From the NCBI GenBank assembly GCA_045598945.1, contig JAZRVD010000253.1, positions 1 to 27,474 on the forward strand: DNA of 27,474 nt, in the 5' to 3' direction. The position numbers were made by a program, and so were the translations under genes. The notes under the pieces were generated by a model, which was not told where the DNA came from, ran no database searches, and worked only from the letters and a program-made list of their open reading frames with translations. Shown here piece after piece: positions 6,223 to 15,904 of this stretch; positions within the stretch are counted from its first letter, which is position 1, and every line of letters starts with the position of its first letter. This DNA comes from Colimorpha sp045598945. Lineage in GTDB: Bacteria; Bacteroidota; Bacteroidia; Bacteroidales; P3.

Positions 6223-8844
6223 TTACTTTTTTGAGACCAATTTTTTTATCTCATTGAGCTTAAGGAGTGCCTCGATAGGTGTAAGTGAGTCTATATCAAT
6301 ACCTATAAGACGTTCCTTGATATCGTACAGTGTAGGGTCATCGAGTTGAATAAAACTTAACTGATAAGCTTTATCGGCGTTATTTTTTTCAATTTTCTTC
6401 TCTTTTCCATCATTTTTAGAACTGTCGGAAGAGATAGACTGGTTTTTAGACTCCAAAAGCTGCAGCATCTCGTTGGCGCGGGACAGGACCTTAGCCGGCA
6501 TGCCAGCCATACGAGCCACATGTATGCCAAAAGAATGTTCGCTGCCGCCCTCGACCATTTTACGAAGAAAGATGACACGCTTGTCCACCTCTTTGACAGA
6601 GATGTGATAGTTCTTGATACGCTCGTAGTGGTCTGCCATCTCGATAAGCTCGTGATAGTGAGTGGCGAACATAACCTTGGGGTGTGCTTTTCTATTTTCG
6701 TGGAGATACTCGGCGATAGCCCAAGCAATAGAGATGCCGTCGTAGGTACTCGTGCCACGTCCTATCTCGTCGAGCAGAACGAGGCTACGCTGCGACATGT
6801 TGTTGAGGATACTCGCCGTCTCGTTCATCTCGACCATAAAAGTAGATTCGCCTGAAGAGATATTGTCGGAGGCGCCCACGCGAGTAAATATCTTGTCGAC
6901 GACGCCGATACTTGCTGCGGAGGCTGAACAATAAGAGCCTACCTGAGCCATAAGGACGATAAGAGCAGTCTGTCGCAAGAGAGCAGACTTACCCGACATG
7001 TTAGGCCCGGTGATAATAATAATCTGCTGTTTGGAGCTGTCGAGATAGACATTGTTGCTGACATATTTCTCGCCTATGGGCAGCTGAGTTTCTATAACGG
7101 GATGGCGTCCATCCTTGATGTCGATGACATCGCTATCGGAGAGCTGCGGACGGCAGTAGTTGTTCTTGACAGCGAGGGTGGCGAAGCCCTGCAAGACATC
7201 GAGCTTGGCAACGAGCTGCGCATCGAACTGGATAGGCTGCACATAGCTTGAGAGAGCGATGACAAGAGACTCGTATATCTGATTTTCTATTGCCAAGATA
7301 CGTTCTTCAGCGCCCAATATCTCCTCTTCAAAACGTTTAAGTTCAGGGGTGATATAGCGTTCGGCATTGGTGAGCGTCTGCCGTCTGATCCAATCGGCAG
7401 GCACCTTGTCCTTATGTGCGTTGGTAACCTCAAGATAATATCCGAAGACATTGTTGAAGCCCACCTTGAGCGAGGTGATGCCAGTATTCTCGGTCTCACG
7501 CTGCTGGATACGGCGCAGCTCGTCCTTGCCAGAGCCTGAGAGCATGCGAAGACGGTCGAGTTCCTTGTTGACACCCGATTTGATAACACCGCCCTTGTCG
7601 AGACGCACTGGTGGGTCGTCGACAATTTCGCGAGCTATACGCGACTGTATAATGTCGCAATCGTTGAGTTGCTCGGCTATGGTAACCAGTGCCTCGTTGT
7701 GCGAAGCGAGGCACATACTACGAATACGGGCAATCGCTACCAAAGAGCGCTGCACCTGCAGAAGCTCGCGCGGATTGATACGTCGCACGGCGACTTTGGA
7801 GATGAGACGCTCGAGGTCGCCAATGATACGAATGGCATCGGAAAGCTGGCTTACAAAATCGGGATTGGCGACAAAGAAGTCGACGAGATGCAGACGTTCC
7901 TCGATGGCGGGTATCTCCTTGAGCGGCATCAAGAGCCACATACGCAGCAGACGGGAGCCCATAGGCGAGACGGTGTGGTCGACGACGCTGAGGAGTGTAT
8001 GTGCGTTGTCGTTGTGCGAAGAGATGATCTCAAGGTTGCGAGCAGTAAACCTGTCGATCCAGACATAGCGTTCTTCGGCGACACGGTTTATTTTACAGAT
8101 ATGCTGTGTGCGGTCATGCTGGGTAACCTGAAGATAGTATAGCACAGAGCCTGCGGCGATAAGACCCTCGTGAAGTTCTTCGACGCCAAACCCCTTGAGC
8201 GAGTTGGTGCCAAACTGTTTTAGCAGCAAGTCGTTGGCAAAATCGGGGGCAAAGACCCAGTCGTCGAATGTAGTGGTATAATACTTTTCAGCCACCTTGT
8301 TTTGAAACCACCGCTGTTTGGAACGTTGCAAGACAATTTCTGACGGGTGGAAGCCCTGCAGAAGTTTTTCGACATACTGCATGTCGCCCTGAGCCACATA
8401 GAACTCGCCAGTAGAGACATCGAGAAAGCTGATGCCATGTATCTTGTCGGCGATATGCAGACCGCAGAGGAAGTTGTTTTCCTTGACTTCAAGAACGTTA
8501 TCGTTGTAGGTAACACCCGGCGTAACGAGTTCGGTAACGCCACGTTTTACAAGACCTTTTGCCGTCTTAGGGTCTTCGAGCTGGTCGCATATAGCCACCC
8601 TAAGACCAGCCCTGACAAGACGCGGGAGATATTGGTCGATAGCATGAAACGGTATGCCGGCGAGGTCGACATATTCGCCGCCGCCAGCCTTTTTTCTTGT
8701 AAGAGTGATACCAAGGATGCCCGCCGCCTTGCGAGCATCCTCTTCAAAAGTTTCATAGAAATCGCCAACACGAAAGAGAAGGATGGCGTCCGGAAACTGA
8801 CGCTTCATCTCGGCATGCTGCCTCATCAAAGGAGAGTCTGCCAT
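6223..8844 (-). CDS. mutS: DNA mismatch repair protein MutS
   Basis: 873 residues, the normal MutS1 length. The mismatch-binding motif is DFYETF (Phe29 and Glu31 of Phe-x-Glu). The central connector, core and clamp domains follow, then the ABC-type ATPase with Walker A GPNMSGKS at 613-620, signature SGESTFMVEM, Walker B LVLLDEIGRGTSTYDG, and ATHYHEL. A short charged linker (KKIEKNNADK) precedes a C-terminal helical tail. MutS dimers bind base mismatches and small loops and recruit MutL. The ATG at 8842-8844 is well placed. mutS follows yugP by 42 bases and is the last protein gene of the run that starts at ileS. No intrinsic terminator follows; the tRNA promoter begins within 10 bases of the stop. 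Confidence 0.98.
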   Translation of the reverse strand: MADSPLMRQHAEMKRQFPDAILLFRVGDFYETFEEDARKAAGILGITLTRKKAGGGEYVDLAGIPFHAIDQYLPRLVRAGLRVAICDQLEDPKTAKGLVKRGVTELVTPGVTYNDNVLEVKENNFLCGLHIADKIHGISFLDVSTGEFYVAQGDMQYVEKLLQGFHPSEIVLQRSKQRWFQNKVAEKYYTTTFDDWVFAPDFANDLLLKQFGTNSLKGFGVEELHEGLIAAGSVLYYLQVTQHDRTQHICKINRVAEERYVWIDRFTARNLEIISSHNDNAHTLLSVVDHTVSPMGSRLLRMWLLMPLKEIPAIEERLHLVDFFVANPDFVSQLSDAIRIIGDLERLISKVAVRRINPRELLQVQRSLVAIARIRSMCLASHNEALVTIAEQLNDCDIIQSRIAREIVDDPPVRLDKGGVIKSGVNKELDRLRMLSGSGKDELRRIQQRETENTGITSLKVGFNNVFGYYLEVTNAHKDKVPADWIRRQTLTNAERYITPELKRFEEEILGAEERILAIENQIYESLVIALSSYVQPIQFDAQLVAKLDVLQGFATLAVKNNYCRPQLSDSDVIDIKDGRHPVIETQLPIGEKYVSNNVYLDSSKQQIIIITGPNMSGKSALLRQTALIVLMAQVGSYCSASAASIGVVDKIFTRVGASDNISSGESTFMVEMNETASILNNMSQRSLVLLDEIGRGTSTYDGISIAWAIAEYLHENRKAHPKVMFATHYHELIEMADHYERIKNYHISVKEVDKRVIFLRKMVEGGSEHSFGIHVARMAGMPAKVLSRANEMLQLLESKNQSISSDSSKNDGKEKKIEKNNADKAYQLSFIQLDDPTLYDIKERLIGIDIDSLTPIEALLKLNEIKKLVSKK

Positions 8845-8886
8845 ATAATATTAAACACGAAAAGAGATCACCAAAGAGAGTGAAAA

Positions 8887-9558
8887 TCAACGACGATTGA
8901 GGAATATCATGACATAATAGCACAATGTAGCGAGCGAGGAGAGGGCAGCCACGAAATAGGTGTAGGCGGCACTACGCAGAGCGCTCTCGGCATACTTGTG
9001 GGTATTGGGCGAGGTGACATTGTGGGTGTTGAGCCATTCGAGAGCACGTTTAGAGGCGTTGACCTCGACAGGGAGTGTAACGATAGAGAACAAGGTGGTC
9101 ATGGCAAAAAGGATGATACCTATAAGCATGAGTGTAGGGAACTTGGATATCAGCAAGATACCAGCCAAGAGGACCCACGTTACCCACTTGCTTGAGAAAG
9201 AGACCACCGGCACGAGAGTGCTACGAAGCTGCAGCCAGCTGTAGGCTGTAGCATGCTGAACGGCGTGGCCGCACTCGTGAGCGGCGACAGCGGCGGCGGC
9301 GACACTGGTGCCATGATAGACATCGTGGCTGAGGTTGAGGGTACGGTCGGAAGGATTGTAGTGGTCGGTAAGCGTACCATTAACCTCGCGAATAGTAACA
9401 TTATGAATATCGTTGTCGTAGAGCATACGCTCAGCAACCTGACGACCAGTCATGCCACCATTCATAGCTATCTTGGCATACTTCTTGAACTTAGATTCAA
9501 CATTCTTGCTGACAATGTAGCTTGCTACCGAAATGACAATAAAAAGGATGAAATACAT
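8887..9558 (-). CDS. Membrane zinc metallopeptidase, YugP type
   Basis: 223 residues. The zinc site HECGH at 94-98 matches HExxH, and TLPVEVNAS near 161-169 carries a candidate third ligand (Glu165). This combination and length match the YugP/Zn_peptidase_2 family. Hydrophobic segments are at about 1-18, 118-137, 142-161 and 195-219, so it is an integral membrane protein with the active site next to the membrane. The substrate is unknown, here and for most of the family. It lies between the MATE transporter (35 bases upstream) and mutS (42 downstream), in the same transcriptional direction and probably the same transcript. Confidence 0.9.
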   Translation of the reverse strand: MYFILFIVISVASYIVSKNVESKFKKYAKIAMNGGMTGRQVAERMLYDNDIHNVTIREVNGTLTDHYNPSDRTLNLSHDVYHGTSVAAAAVAAHECGHAVQHATAYSWLQLRSTLVPVVSFSSKWVTWVLLAGILLISKFPTLMLIGIILFAMTTLFSIVTLPVEVNASKRALEWLNTHNVTSPNTHKYAESALRSAAYTYFVAALSSLATLCYYVMIFLNRR

Positions 9559-9593
9559 AATAGATAGTTTTTATGGGTTAATAAAAAAGATAA

Positions 9594-11123
9594 TCAGTTA
9601 GAAGGGCCGTGCTCTTTGCGCGGGGCACGTTGCGGAGGCTGATAGCCGGGCTTGAAAATCTTGAGCTGTGAGCAGAACAATATGACAGACAAAGCAGCTC
9701 CCAGAAAATCGCACACCGTGCAGCTGACCCATACACCTGTGAGTCCGTCATGACCATTGACAACGAAAAGATGCGGCAAGATAAACATGATAGGGATAAG
9801 GAACAGCACCTGACGGGAGAGCGAAGTAACGATAGCTATCCACGGCTTGTCGATAGACTGGAAGAACTGAGAATTGACGACAGTCCACCCGATAAGCGGC
9901 GCCATAACCAAAAGATAACGCATAGCAGGAATGGCGTTGAGGATAAGAGCCTCGTCGGTAGTGAAACAACTGGCAATAGCCCTTGGAAAAATCAAAGCGC
10001 AGAGAGAGCCCACCAAGCCAACAGCCACACATACCGACATGGTAAGAAGATATATCTCCTTGAGTCTGTCCTGCTTGCCAGCGCCATAGTTGTAGCCGGC
10101 AATAGGCTGCATGCCCTGACAGACGCCTATAAAGAGCAGCAAGACGATGCCACTGACCGAATTGACGATGCCATTGGCGCCTATAGCGAGGTCGCCACCA
10201 TAGCGTATAAGCTGACTGTTGAGCAAGGCGACGACAAAACACGCCGCAATATTCATAGAGAATGGGCTTATACCTATAGCCAGTATGTTGCGAAAAATAT
10301 ATAGCTTAGGCGACCAGCAATGCTTGCGAAAAGTCACGGCAGTATGACGCACCGAACGATTAGTGCCAGAGCCCATAGAGGCTGACGGATTGGCAAGCGA
10401 TACCGTAACGGCTGGTGTATGCACGTTGATGTTTTCCTCCTTGTCGTCGAGCTGTTCTGATTTAGAAACTTTTTTAGGGACAAAATGCCAGATAGCGAAC
10501 ACCGAGGAGACGAACATTGATATTGTAGTAGCCCATGCCGCGCCGGTAATACCCCAATGCAAGAGAGAGATAAAAAGAGCGTCGAGAAGGATGTTAAGCA
10601 CAGCACCACCTGTAAGGATCCACATAGACTTGGTAGGATATCCCGAAGCGCGGATAAGACCTGTGGCATTGAAAGCCAACATGGTGAAAAACATGCCAGG
10701 ATTAACGACGACCATATAGCTGCGTGCAAAACCTATTGTCTCCTCGCTTGCTCCGAACATCTGGAGTATGGGATTCATAAAGATGTAGCTGACAAGAAGA
10801 TATAATGAACCGAAGAAAACAGTAAGTATGATGCTGTTGCCCAAAATCTTTTCAGCCCAGACAGTATCTCTTCTGCCGAGCACAATGCTCATGCGAGAGC
10901 AAGCGCCTACGCCCACCAGGGAGCCGCATGCGTGAGCTATATTCATAAGCGGCATGGTGATAGAAAGACCAGCAATAGCCAAAGGGCCGACATACTGACC
11001 AAGAAAGATGCGGTCGACAATATTATAGACAGACGCAATAATCTGACTGACGACAGCAGGCCAAGCATAAAGCCACAGCAAAGACTTGATACTCTTGGTT
11101 TCTAATTCTTGGAGGTTGGACAT
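9594..11123 (-). CDS. MATE family efflux transporter (MepA-like) with enlarged central loop
   Basis: 509 residues with about 12 hydrophobic segments in two halves. Typical MATE sequence is seen in IVDRIFLGQYVGPLAIAGLS near the N-terminus and in the repeat-like GANGIVNSVSGIV and QGMQPIAGYNYGAGK of the second half. Such transporters export cationic drugs or metabolites using Na+ or H+ gradients; the substrate cannot be told from sequence. The loop between the two halves (about residues 216-272) is longer than usual and charged or serine-rich, which accounts for the length compared with the usual 440-460. The C-terminal tail (KPGYQPPQRAPRKEHGPSN) is basic and proline-rich. The ATG is at 11121-11123, 33 bases after the acyltransferase. 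Confidence 0.92.
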   Translation of the reverse strand: MSNLQELETKSIKSLLWLYAWPAVVSQIIASVYNIVDRIFLGQYVGPLAIAGLSITMPLMNIAHACGSLVGVGACSRMSIVLGRRDTVWAEKILGNSIILTVFFGSLYLLVSYIFMNPILQMFGASEETIGFARSYMVVVNPGMFFTMLAFNATGLIRASGYPTKSMWILTGGAVLNILLDALFISLLHWGITGAAWATTISMFVSSVFAIWHFVPKKVSKSEQLDDKEENINVHTPAVTVSLANPSASMGSGTNRSVRHTAVTFRKHCWSPKLYIFRNILAIGISPFSMNIAACFVVALLNSQLIRYGGDLAIGANGIVNSVSGIVLLLFIGVCQGMQPIAGYNYGAGKQDRLKEIYLLTMSVCVAVGLVGSLCALIFPRAIASCFTTDEALILNAIPAMRYLLVMAPLIGWTVVNSQFFQSIDKPWIAIVTSLSRQVLFLIPIMFILPHLFVVNGHDGLTGVWVSCTVCDFLGAALSVILFCSQLKIFKPGYQPPQRAPRKEHGPSN

Positions 11124-11156
11124 TAAAGAGAAATTAATTGTTGGCTACAGCAGGTG

Positions 11157-12275
11157 TTATTCAAGAATTGTGTCGACCAGCGGATTGGCATATATATCGA
11201 CAACATTGTCGATGACGCACTGCACGAAATCCGGGTCGTAGGAATATGGAGGCGCGAGCAAAGATTGACGAATTTTCTCGGCATAAACATTAAACTTGAT
11301 GCGCTCATCAACAGAGTAGCAACAAGAGTATTTAGATGTACGGTTACAAATATCAGCAGCGATATAGTTGTTATGGAATATACAATACTGCGAGAGAATC
11401 TCTCTATCAAGACATGCAGCGATAGATTTATGACATTCGTTGCACGCCATAATCTGCTCAGGAGTGATAGGGTCGCCAATAGATAGATGCACCTTGCCCT
11501 TTGGAGAGACAATGCCTGTCTTGACGCTCAAGGCATCCTCGCCTGGCTTTTTATGATATACGCCATCAATGGTATTGGCCAACTCAATAGCCTTGAGAGT
11601 GGCGCAAGGCTCCCATTCATAGCTGATAGCCACAGGGACGATATGCAGAGCATTGATACGCTGCGACACAGAGCCCTCACCGCTAAGTGCGAACATCTTA
11701 ACGATGGCCGGGTCGGTACGGTCGAGGCCATTTTTAGTACGTCCGTTGCGCTGAGATATCCATACCGACTCGCCTTGGTTGATACTGTCGCGGATGTACT
11801 GCGACAGCTGTGCCAAAGAATGATAATACGACTTGGGCGAGCCGCCACGTTCTACGCTAAAAAGCTTGTTGGCTCGTCCTATTTCCTCAAAAAAAGGAAT
11901 ATTGAGCAAATTGGAGCCGAAAGCGACCTTTGTAGTAGGGAAGCCGATATTGCAAAACACACTCTCAAGTATCAGAGCGTCGAGAGTGATGTCGCGATGA
12001 TTAGAAACAAACAGATACGGTTGCGATGGGTCGAGCTTAGACGAGACATCATAGGAGAACTCGGTGATAGTATGCTTTTTGATCTGATTAAAGACATCCA
12101 GCATAGGTCCATGCTGAAATTGCTCAACAGTCTTGATGGCAGCAAGCTTCTCCTTGATTTGTTCAGCAGACAAATCCGGATAGACCCGCTTGGCAATAGA
12201 AATAAACGCCTCGTCTTGCACCATGCGGCTCATAGCGGCGGGAATCTCATCATCTTTGAAAGGAACTATTGTCAT
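11157..12275 (-). CDS. PlsC-like (1-acyl-)glycerol-3-phosphate acyltransferase
   Basis: 372 residues. Acyltransferase motifs appear in order: block I SNHRDITLDA (91-100), block II LFSVERGG (138-145), block III SVWISQRNGRTKNG (170-183) and block IV IVPVAISYEWEP. Family members transfer acyl chains to glycerol-3-phosphate or lysophosphatidate at the inner membrane. In this protein the histidine and distal aspartate of block I are separated by five residues (His93, Asp99) instead of the classical four. No strong membrane helix is evident. The gene is 31 bases downstream of gpsA, whose product makes glycerol-3-phosphate, which supports a role in phospholipid or ornithine-lipid-type synthesis. The last roughly 100 residues, with several cysteines, are not recognised. 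Confidence 0.85.
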   Translation of the reverse strand: MTIVPFKDDEIPAAMSRMVQDEAFISIAKRVYPDLSAEQIKEKLAAIKTVEQFQHGPMLDVFNQIKKHTITEFSYDVSSKLDPSQPYLFVSNHRDITLDALILESVFCNIGFPTTKVAFGSNLLNIPFFEEIGRANKLFSVERGGSPKSYYHSLAQLSQYIRDSINQGESVWISQRNGRTKNGLDRTDPAIVKMFALSGEGSVSQRINALHIVPVAISYEWEPCATLKAIELANTIDGVYHKKPGEDALSVKTGIVSPKGKVHLSIGDPITPEQIMACNECHKSIAACLDREILSQYCIFHNNYIAADICNRTSKYSCCYSVDERIKFNVYAEKIRQSLLAPPYSYDPDFVQCVIDNVVDIYANPLVDTILE

Positions 12276-12306
12276 TATATTATGAGGCTGAAGGAATAAT
12301 AACGTA

Positions 12307-13260
12307 CTAATTAGTAAATGAATGTGTTAACTGACGCATCTCGCGACGAGCGCCACAGCCCTTGTAGAGAATACGATAGAGCGATTGAGCAATAGGCATA
12401 ACAATGCCGAACTGCTGACACAGCCGTTCGACAATATCGACGGCATAATAGCCTTCTGCCACCATTTTTTGCATCAGACGCGCCTCGTTGGGGCTATAGC
12501 CACGACCTATCAACTCGCCAAGAGTACGGTTGCGGCTATGCTTGGAGTAGGCTGTGGCGAGGAGGTCGCTAAGATAGACATAACGGCTCATGTCGCGCTG
12601 ACGGTCGTCATGCATATATGCTTTCATAAAGGTATCCATCTCGTGCAAGGCGTTGGCAAGAAGCACAGCGAGGAGATTGTCGCCATAGTCGAGAGCTGTG
12701 CAAAGACCGGCGGCAACGGCATAGATGTTTTTGAGGGCAGCGGCACACTCAACACCTGTACGGTCGTCGGACGACTGAGTACATATCCAGTCGCACGCCA
12801 GCATCTCGCGGACGCGCTCTATAAGACCGTTGTTGGAGCCGGCGACAGTAAGATAGGTGAGCTGACAACGCGCCACTTCTTCGGCATGAGAAGGGCCACT
12901 GACAACGCATAGATGCTCGTCAGATATACCATACTGCTGAGCAAAATAGCTTGTTATGGTAAGGTTGCAATCAGCGATAAAGCCCTTTGCCGCCGAGATG
13001 ATATTCTTGCCAGCAAGATGCTGAGCCGTAACACCTTGCAACGAGGAACATATAAAGGCAGAAGGGATGACAACAAAAATGTCGTCGGAGGCCTCTATCA
13101 CCTCTTGAATATTGCTGGACACATTGAGTCGTGAAGTGCCTTTAAGCTCCTCGACCTTGTCGGATTCGCGCACCCACCAGTTGAGTTTGCGAGGGCTCTG
13201 TTCCTGAAGAATATGAACAATTTCTGTGGCCCAACTGCCACTACCTAAAACACCAATCAT
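12307..13260 (-). CDS. gpsA: NAD(P)-dependent glycerol-3-phosphate dehydrogenase
   Basis: 317 residues, slightly shorter than the usual 330. The N-terminal Rossmann motif is GVLGSGSWAT (3-12), followed by SAAKGF (89-94), SGPSHAEEV (121-129), and AAALKNIYAVAAGL with the expected catalytic Lys177. The C-terminal helical domain has YLSDLLATAY and RNRTLGELIGRGYS. The enzyme interconverts dihydroxyacetone phosphate and sn-glycerol-3-phosphate, supplying the glycerol backbone of phospholipids. It sits between the M20 hydrolase (14 bases upstream) and an acyltransferase (31 bases downstream). ATG start at 13258-13260. Confidence 0.95.
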   Translation of the reverse strand: MIGVLGSGSWATEIVHILQEQSPRKLNWWVRESDKVEELKGTSRLNVSSNIQEVIEASDDIFVVIPSAFICSSLQGVTAQHLAGKNIISAAKGFIADCNLTITSYFAQQYGISDEHLCVVSGPSHAEEVARCQLTYLTVAGSNNGLIERVREMLACDWICTQSSDDRTGVECAAALKNIYAVAAGLCTALDYGDNLLAVLLANALHEMDTFMKAYMHDDRQRDMSRYVYLSDLLATAYSKHSRNRTLGELIGRGYSPNEARLMQKMVAEGYYAVDIVERLCQQFGIVMPIAQSLYRILYKGCGARREMRQLTHSFTN

Positions 13261-13274
13261 CTTATTATAAAAAA

Positions 13275-14462
13275 CTAATGACTAAGAAGACATTTATAAG
13301 CATTATATGCAATAAAACCATTCGCCAACTCTATAGAGCGTTCGTCGACCATAAGGTTGGGGCGATGAAGGTTGCAGAACGGCGTGCCAGGAGTATGTAT
13401 GCCTATACGATAATAACAGGCAGGAATCTTCTGTGCAAAGAAGGCGAAGTCCTCCGCCGTCATGCGCATATCGAGCCACTCGACATTGTCGGCACCGAGG
13501 AAGTCGACAGCATTGTCGTGCACCTGCTGAGTGCAGCGGTCGTCGTTGAAGACATAAGGATATCCGTAGTCGATAAAAAGGTTACATTCGGCGCCCATGC
13601 TTTCGGCGATACCGCAGCTCATCTTGCGAATACGCTCATGACATTCGAGCCGCCACTGCTCGTCGAAGGTGCGAATAATGCCCTCCATCTTCACCTCGTC
13701 GGGGATAATGTTTGTCCTGCCGTTGCCAATAAACTTGCCAAAAGAGAGCGTGGTAGGCATCAATGGCGAGGCATTACGGCTGACAAGCTGCTGCAAAGCC
13801 ACGACGATATGCGACGCCACCAATATGGGGTCGACGCTAAGATGCGGCGTAGCGCCATGCCCCCCCCTACCCTTGATGGTCCAATAAAGCTCGTCGGTAG
13901 ACGCCATATACTTGCCTTTGCGCATACCCACCTTGCCACAGTCCATCTCTGGCAGACAGTGGAAAGAATATATCTCGTTTGGGGTAACCTCGTTGAAAAG
14001 GCCGTCGTCCATCATCATACGGGCGCCGCCTGGATACATCTCCTCAGAAGGCTCGAAGATAAGCATGACACTGCCGCGCAGCTCCTGACGTATAGCTACG
14101 AGGATCTTGGCGGCGCCCAGCAGCGAGCTGGTGTGCATATCATGCCCACAAGCGTGCATGACACCCGGATTGACAGAAGCAAAGTCGAGACCTGTAGCCT
14201 CGTCAAGTGGGAGTGCGTCATAGTCGGCACGCAGAGCGACACAATAACTGTCGGGGTCGACACCGCCGCGTATCATAGCCATGACGCCAGTCTTGCCTAT
14301 GCCAGTACGGGGCTGCAGTCCCATCTCTTCAAGACGCTGGGCGACATAGTTCATAGTGCCATACTCCTGTTGCGAGAGGTCGGGATGCTGATGAAGCCAA
14401 CGACGCCAGGCAATGACCTCGTCACGCTGAGCATGAGCTAAATGTTTTATTCTATTTATCAA
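13275..14462 (-). CDS. M20 family amidohydrolase (N-acyl amino acid / IAA-amino acid hydrolase type)
   Basis: 395 residues. It has WRRWLHQHPDLSQQE near the N-terminus and the metal-binding pieces ACGHDMH (104-110), FEPSEE (136-141, Glu140-Glu141) and FHCLPEMDCGKVG (His168), then a dimerisation domain inserted in the middle. This is the M20D pattern, which cleaves acyl groups from amino acids or related amides with two metal ions; the substrate is not predictable. The start appears to be TTG at 14460-14462: an in-frame stop lies 15 bases upstream and the next ATG codon would remove the conserved HQHPDLS block. It follows pyk by 24 bases. Confidence 0.9.
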   Translation of the reverse strand: MINRIKHLAHAQRDEVIAWRRWLHQHPDLSQQEYGTMNYVAQRLEEMGLQPRTGIGKTGVMAMIRGGVDPDSYCVALRADYDALPLDEATGLDFASVNPGVMHACGHDMHTSSLLGAAKILVAIRQELRGSVMLIFEPSEEMYPGGARMMMDDGLFNEVTPNEIYSFHCLPEMDCGKVGMRKGKYMASTDELYWTIKGRGGHGATPHLSVDPILVASHIVVALQQLVSRNASPLMPTTLSFGKFIGNGRTNIIPDEVKMEGIIRTFDEQWRLECHERIRKMSCGIAESMGAECNLFIDYGYPYVFNDDRCTQQVHDNAVDFLGADNVEWLDMRMTAEDFAFFAQKIPACYYRIGIHTPGTPFCNLHRPNLMVDERSIELANGFIAYNAYKCLLSH

Positions 14463-14486
14463 GATAAAAGACTTTTATATTCAGAA

Positions 14487-15896
14487 CTAAATAACGTCAA
14501 TCTTCATAAAATTAGTCTCGCCATCGCGAGGACGAGCATGAAAGCCGCCACAAGTAACGACAACATCGCCACGATGGAGATTGAGCCATTTGATAGCAGT
14601 AACCTTTGAGAATTCGAGAGCCTCGTCGATAGAGTTCATCTCTGCAACAGCGAAGGGATAGACGCCATAGTTAAGAGCCAAGCCACGACAGGTATGCTCG
14701 TCGTTGCTGAGAGCAAGAATAGGGCAGAACGGCTCAAGATTGCTGATAAGCCTGGCACTTGCTCCCTTCTTGGTGGGAACGATGATAACCTTGGCTTGCA
14801 AATCGTTGGCACTGACAGCCACATTGTAGCACATAGACTCGGCAATAGTGGTGGCCTTAGACTTGGCGTAGATATTGGTGTACTTGTGCGACGACTCGAT
14901 ACGCTCGCAAATACGAGCCATATACCTTACCGCCTCGACAGGAAACTCGCCGGTGGTAGTCTCGCCAGAAAGCATCACGGCATCGGCGCCAGAGAAGACA
15001 GCGTTAGCAATGTCTGTAACCTCGGCACGAGTAGGACGGGCGTTGTGTTTCATGCTCTCCAGCATCTCGGTGGCAACTATACAGACCTTGTTATGACTAC
15101 GACATACAGAGATGATGCGCTTTTGATAGAGCGGAAGGTCTTCCATAGGCACTTCCACGCCAAGGTCGCCACGCGCCACCATAATGCCATCGGCAGCCTC
15201 TACAATCTCTTCGAGGTTGTCCATACCCATCTGATTTTCTATCTTGGCAATGATACGCATATCCTGACGGCCTTCGTCGGCAAGAAGCTGACGCACCTGA
15301 CAGACATCAACTGCCGACGAGACGAAAGAACAGGCGATAAAATCGCCATCGTGATGACAAGCATATACGATGTCGTCTCTGTCTACATCGGACAGGAAAG
15401 GTATGTTAAGGAATACACCAGGCACGCTTAGGCTCTTGCGACTTTCGAGAACGCCGCCCTGCTGTATGAGGCATGTTACACCATCGGACTCCTTGCTGAC
15501 GACGACCAGCTCCATCAAGCCATTCTCAAGCAAGATGACATGTCCCGGTTTGAGGAAGTCGAGGATATGAGAGTGATTGAGCGAAAAACGTTCAGCATTG
15601 CCCACAACCTGTTCTGCCACAATACGTATATGAGCGCCTTCCACCAACGTGGCGCCGTCCTGCTCCATAACGCCAGTGCGGAGCTCTGGTCCTTTAGTGT
15701 CATACATTACAGCTATAGTCTCGCCAGTGCGGCGACGCACTTCTTTGACAGTGTTTACCGCACGTTCTTTTTCCTCATCGGTAGCGTGCGAGAAATTTAT
15801 ACGTGCCACATTGGCGCCCGCCAGCACCATCTGTTCAAAGACATCAGGGTCGTAGCTGGCTGGACCTATACTTGTTACTATCTTTGTTTTTTTCAT
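14487..15896 (-). CDS. pyk: Pyruvate kinase
   Basis: 469 residues from the ATG at 15894-15896; a GTG two codons earlier is possible but less likely. Signature segments include KIVTSIGPAS at the N-terminus, MYDTKGPELRTG, IAKIENQMG, the metal/substrate site GIMVARGDLGVEVP and MLSGETTTGEFPVEAVR. The last 110 residues form the C-terminal domain (ATTIAESMCYNVAVSANDL onward). It converts phosphoenolpyruvate and ADP to pyruvate and ATP, the last step of glycolysis. The stop codon of ileS lies only 8 bases upstream, so the two genes are almost certainly cotranscribed. Confidence 0.97.
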   Translation of the reverse strand: MKKTKIVTSIGPASYDPDVFEQMVLAGANVARINFSHATDEEKERAVNTVKEVRRRTGETIAVMYDTKGPELRTGVMEQDGATLVEGAHIRIVAEQVVGNAERFSLNHSHILDFLKPGHVILLENGLMELVVVSKESDGVTCLIQQGGVLESRKSLSVPGVFLNIPFLSDVDRDDIVYACHHDGDFIACSFVSSAVDVCQVRQLLADEGRQDMRIIAKIENQMGMDNLEEIVEAADGIMVARGDLGVEVPMEDLPLYQKRIISVCRSHNKVCIVATEMLESMKHNARPTRAEVTDIANAVFSGADAVMLSGETTTGEFPVEAVRYMARICERIESSHKYTNIYAKSKATTIAESMCYNVAVSANDLQAKVIIVPTKKGASARLISNLEPFCPILALSNDEHTCRGLALNYGVYPFAVAEMNSIDEALEFSKVTAIKWLNLHRGDVVVTCGGFHARPRDGETNFMKIDVI

Positions 15897-15904
15897 CAAC
15901 ACAA

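Noticed and set aside
13278..14441. Long + strand reading frame (387 residues) opposite the M20 hydrolase
   Set aside because: It is fully antisense to a gene with clear catalytic motifs, has no recognisable domain and fits a mirror frame produced by the codon bias.
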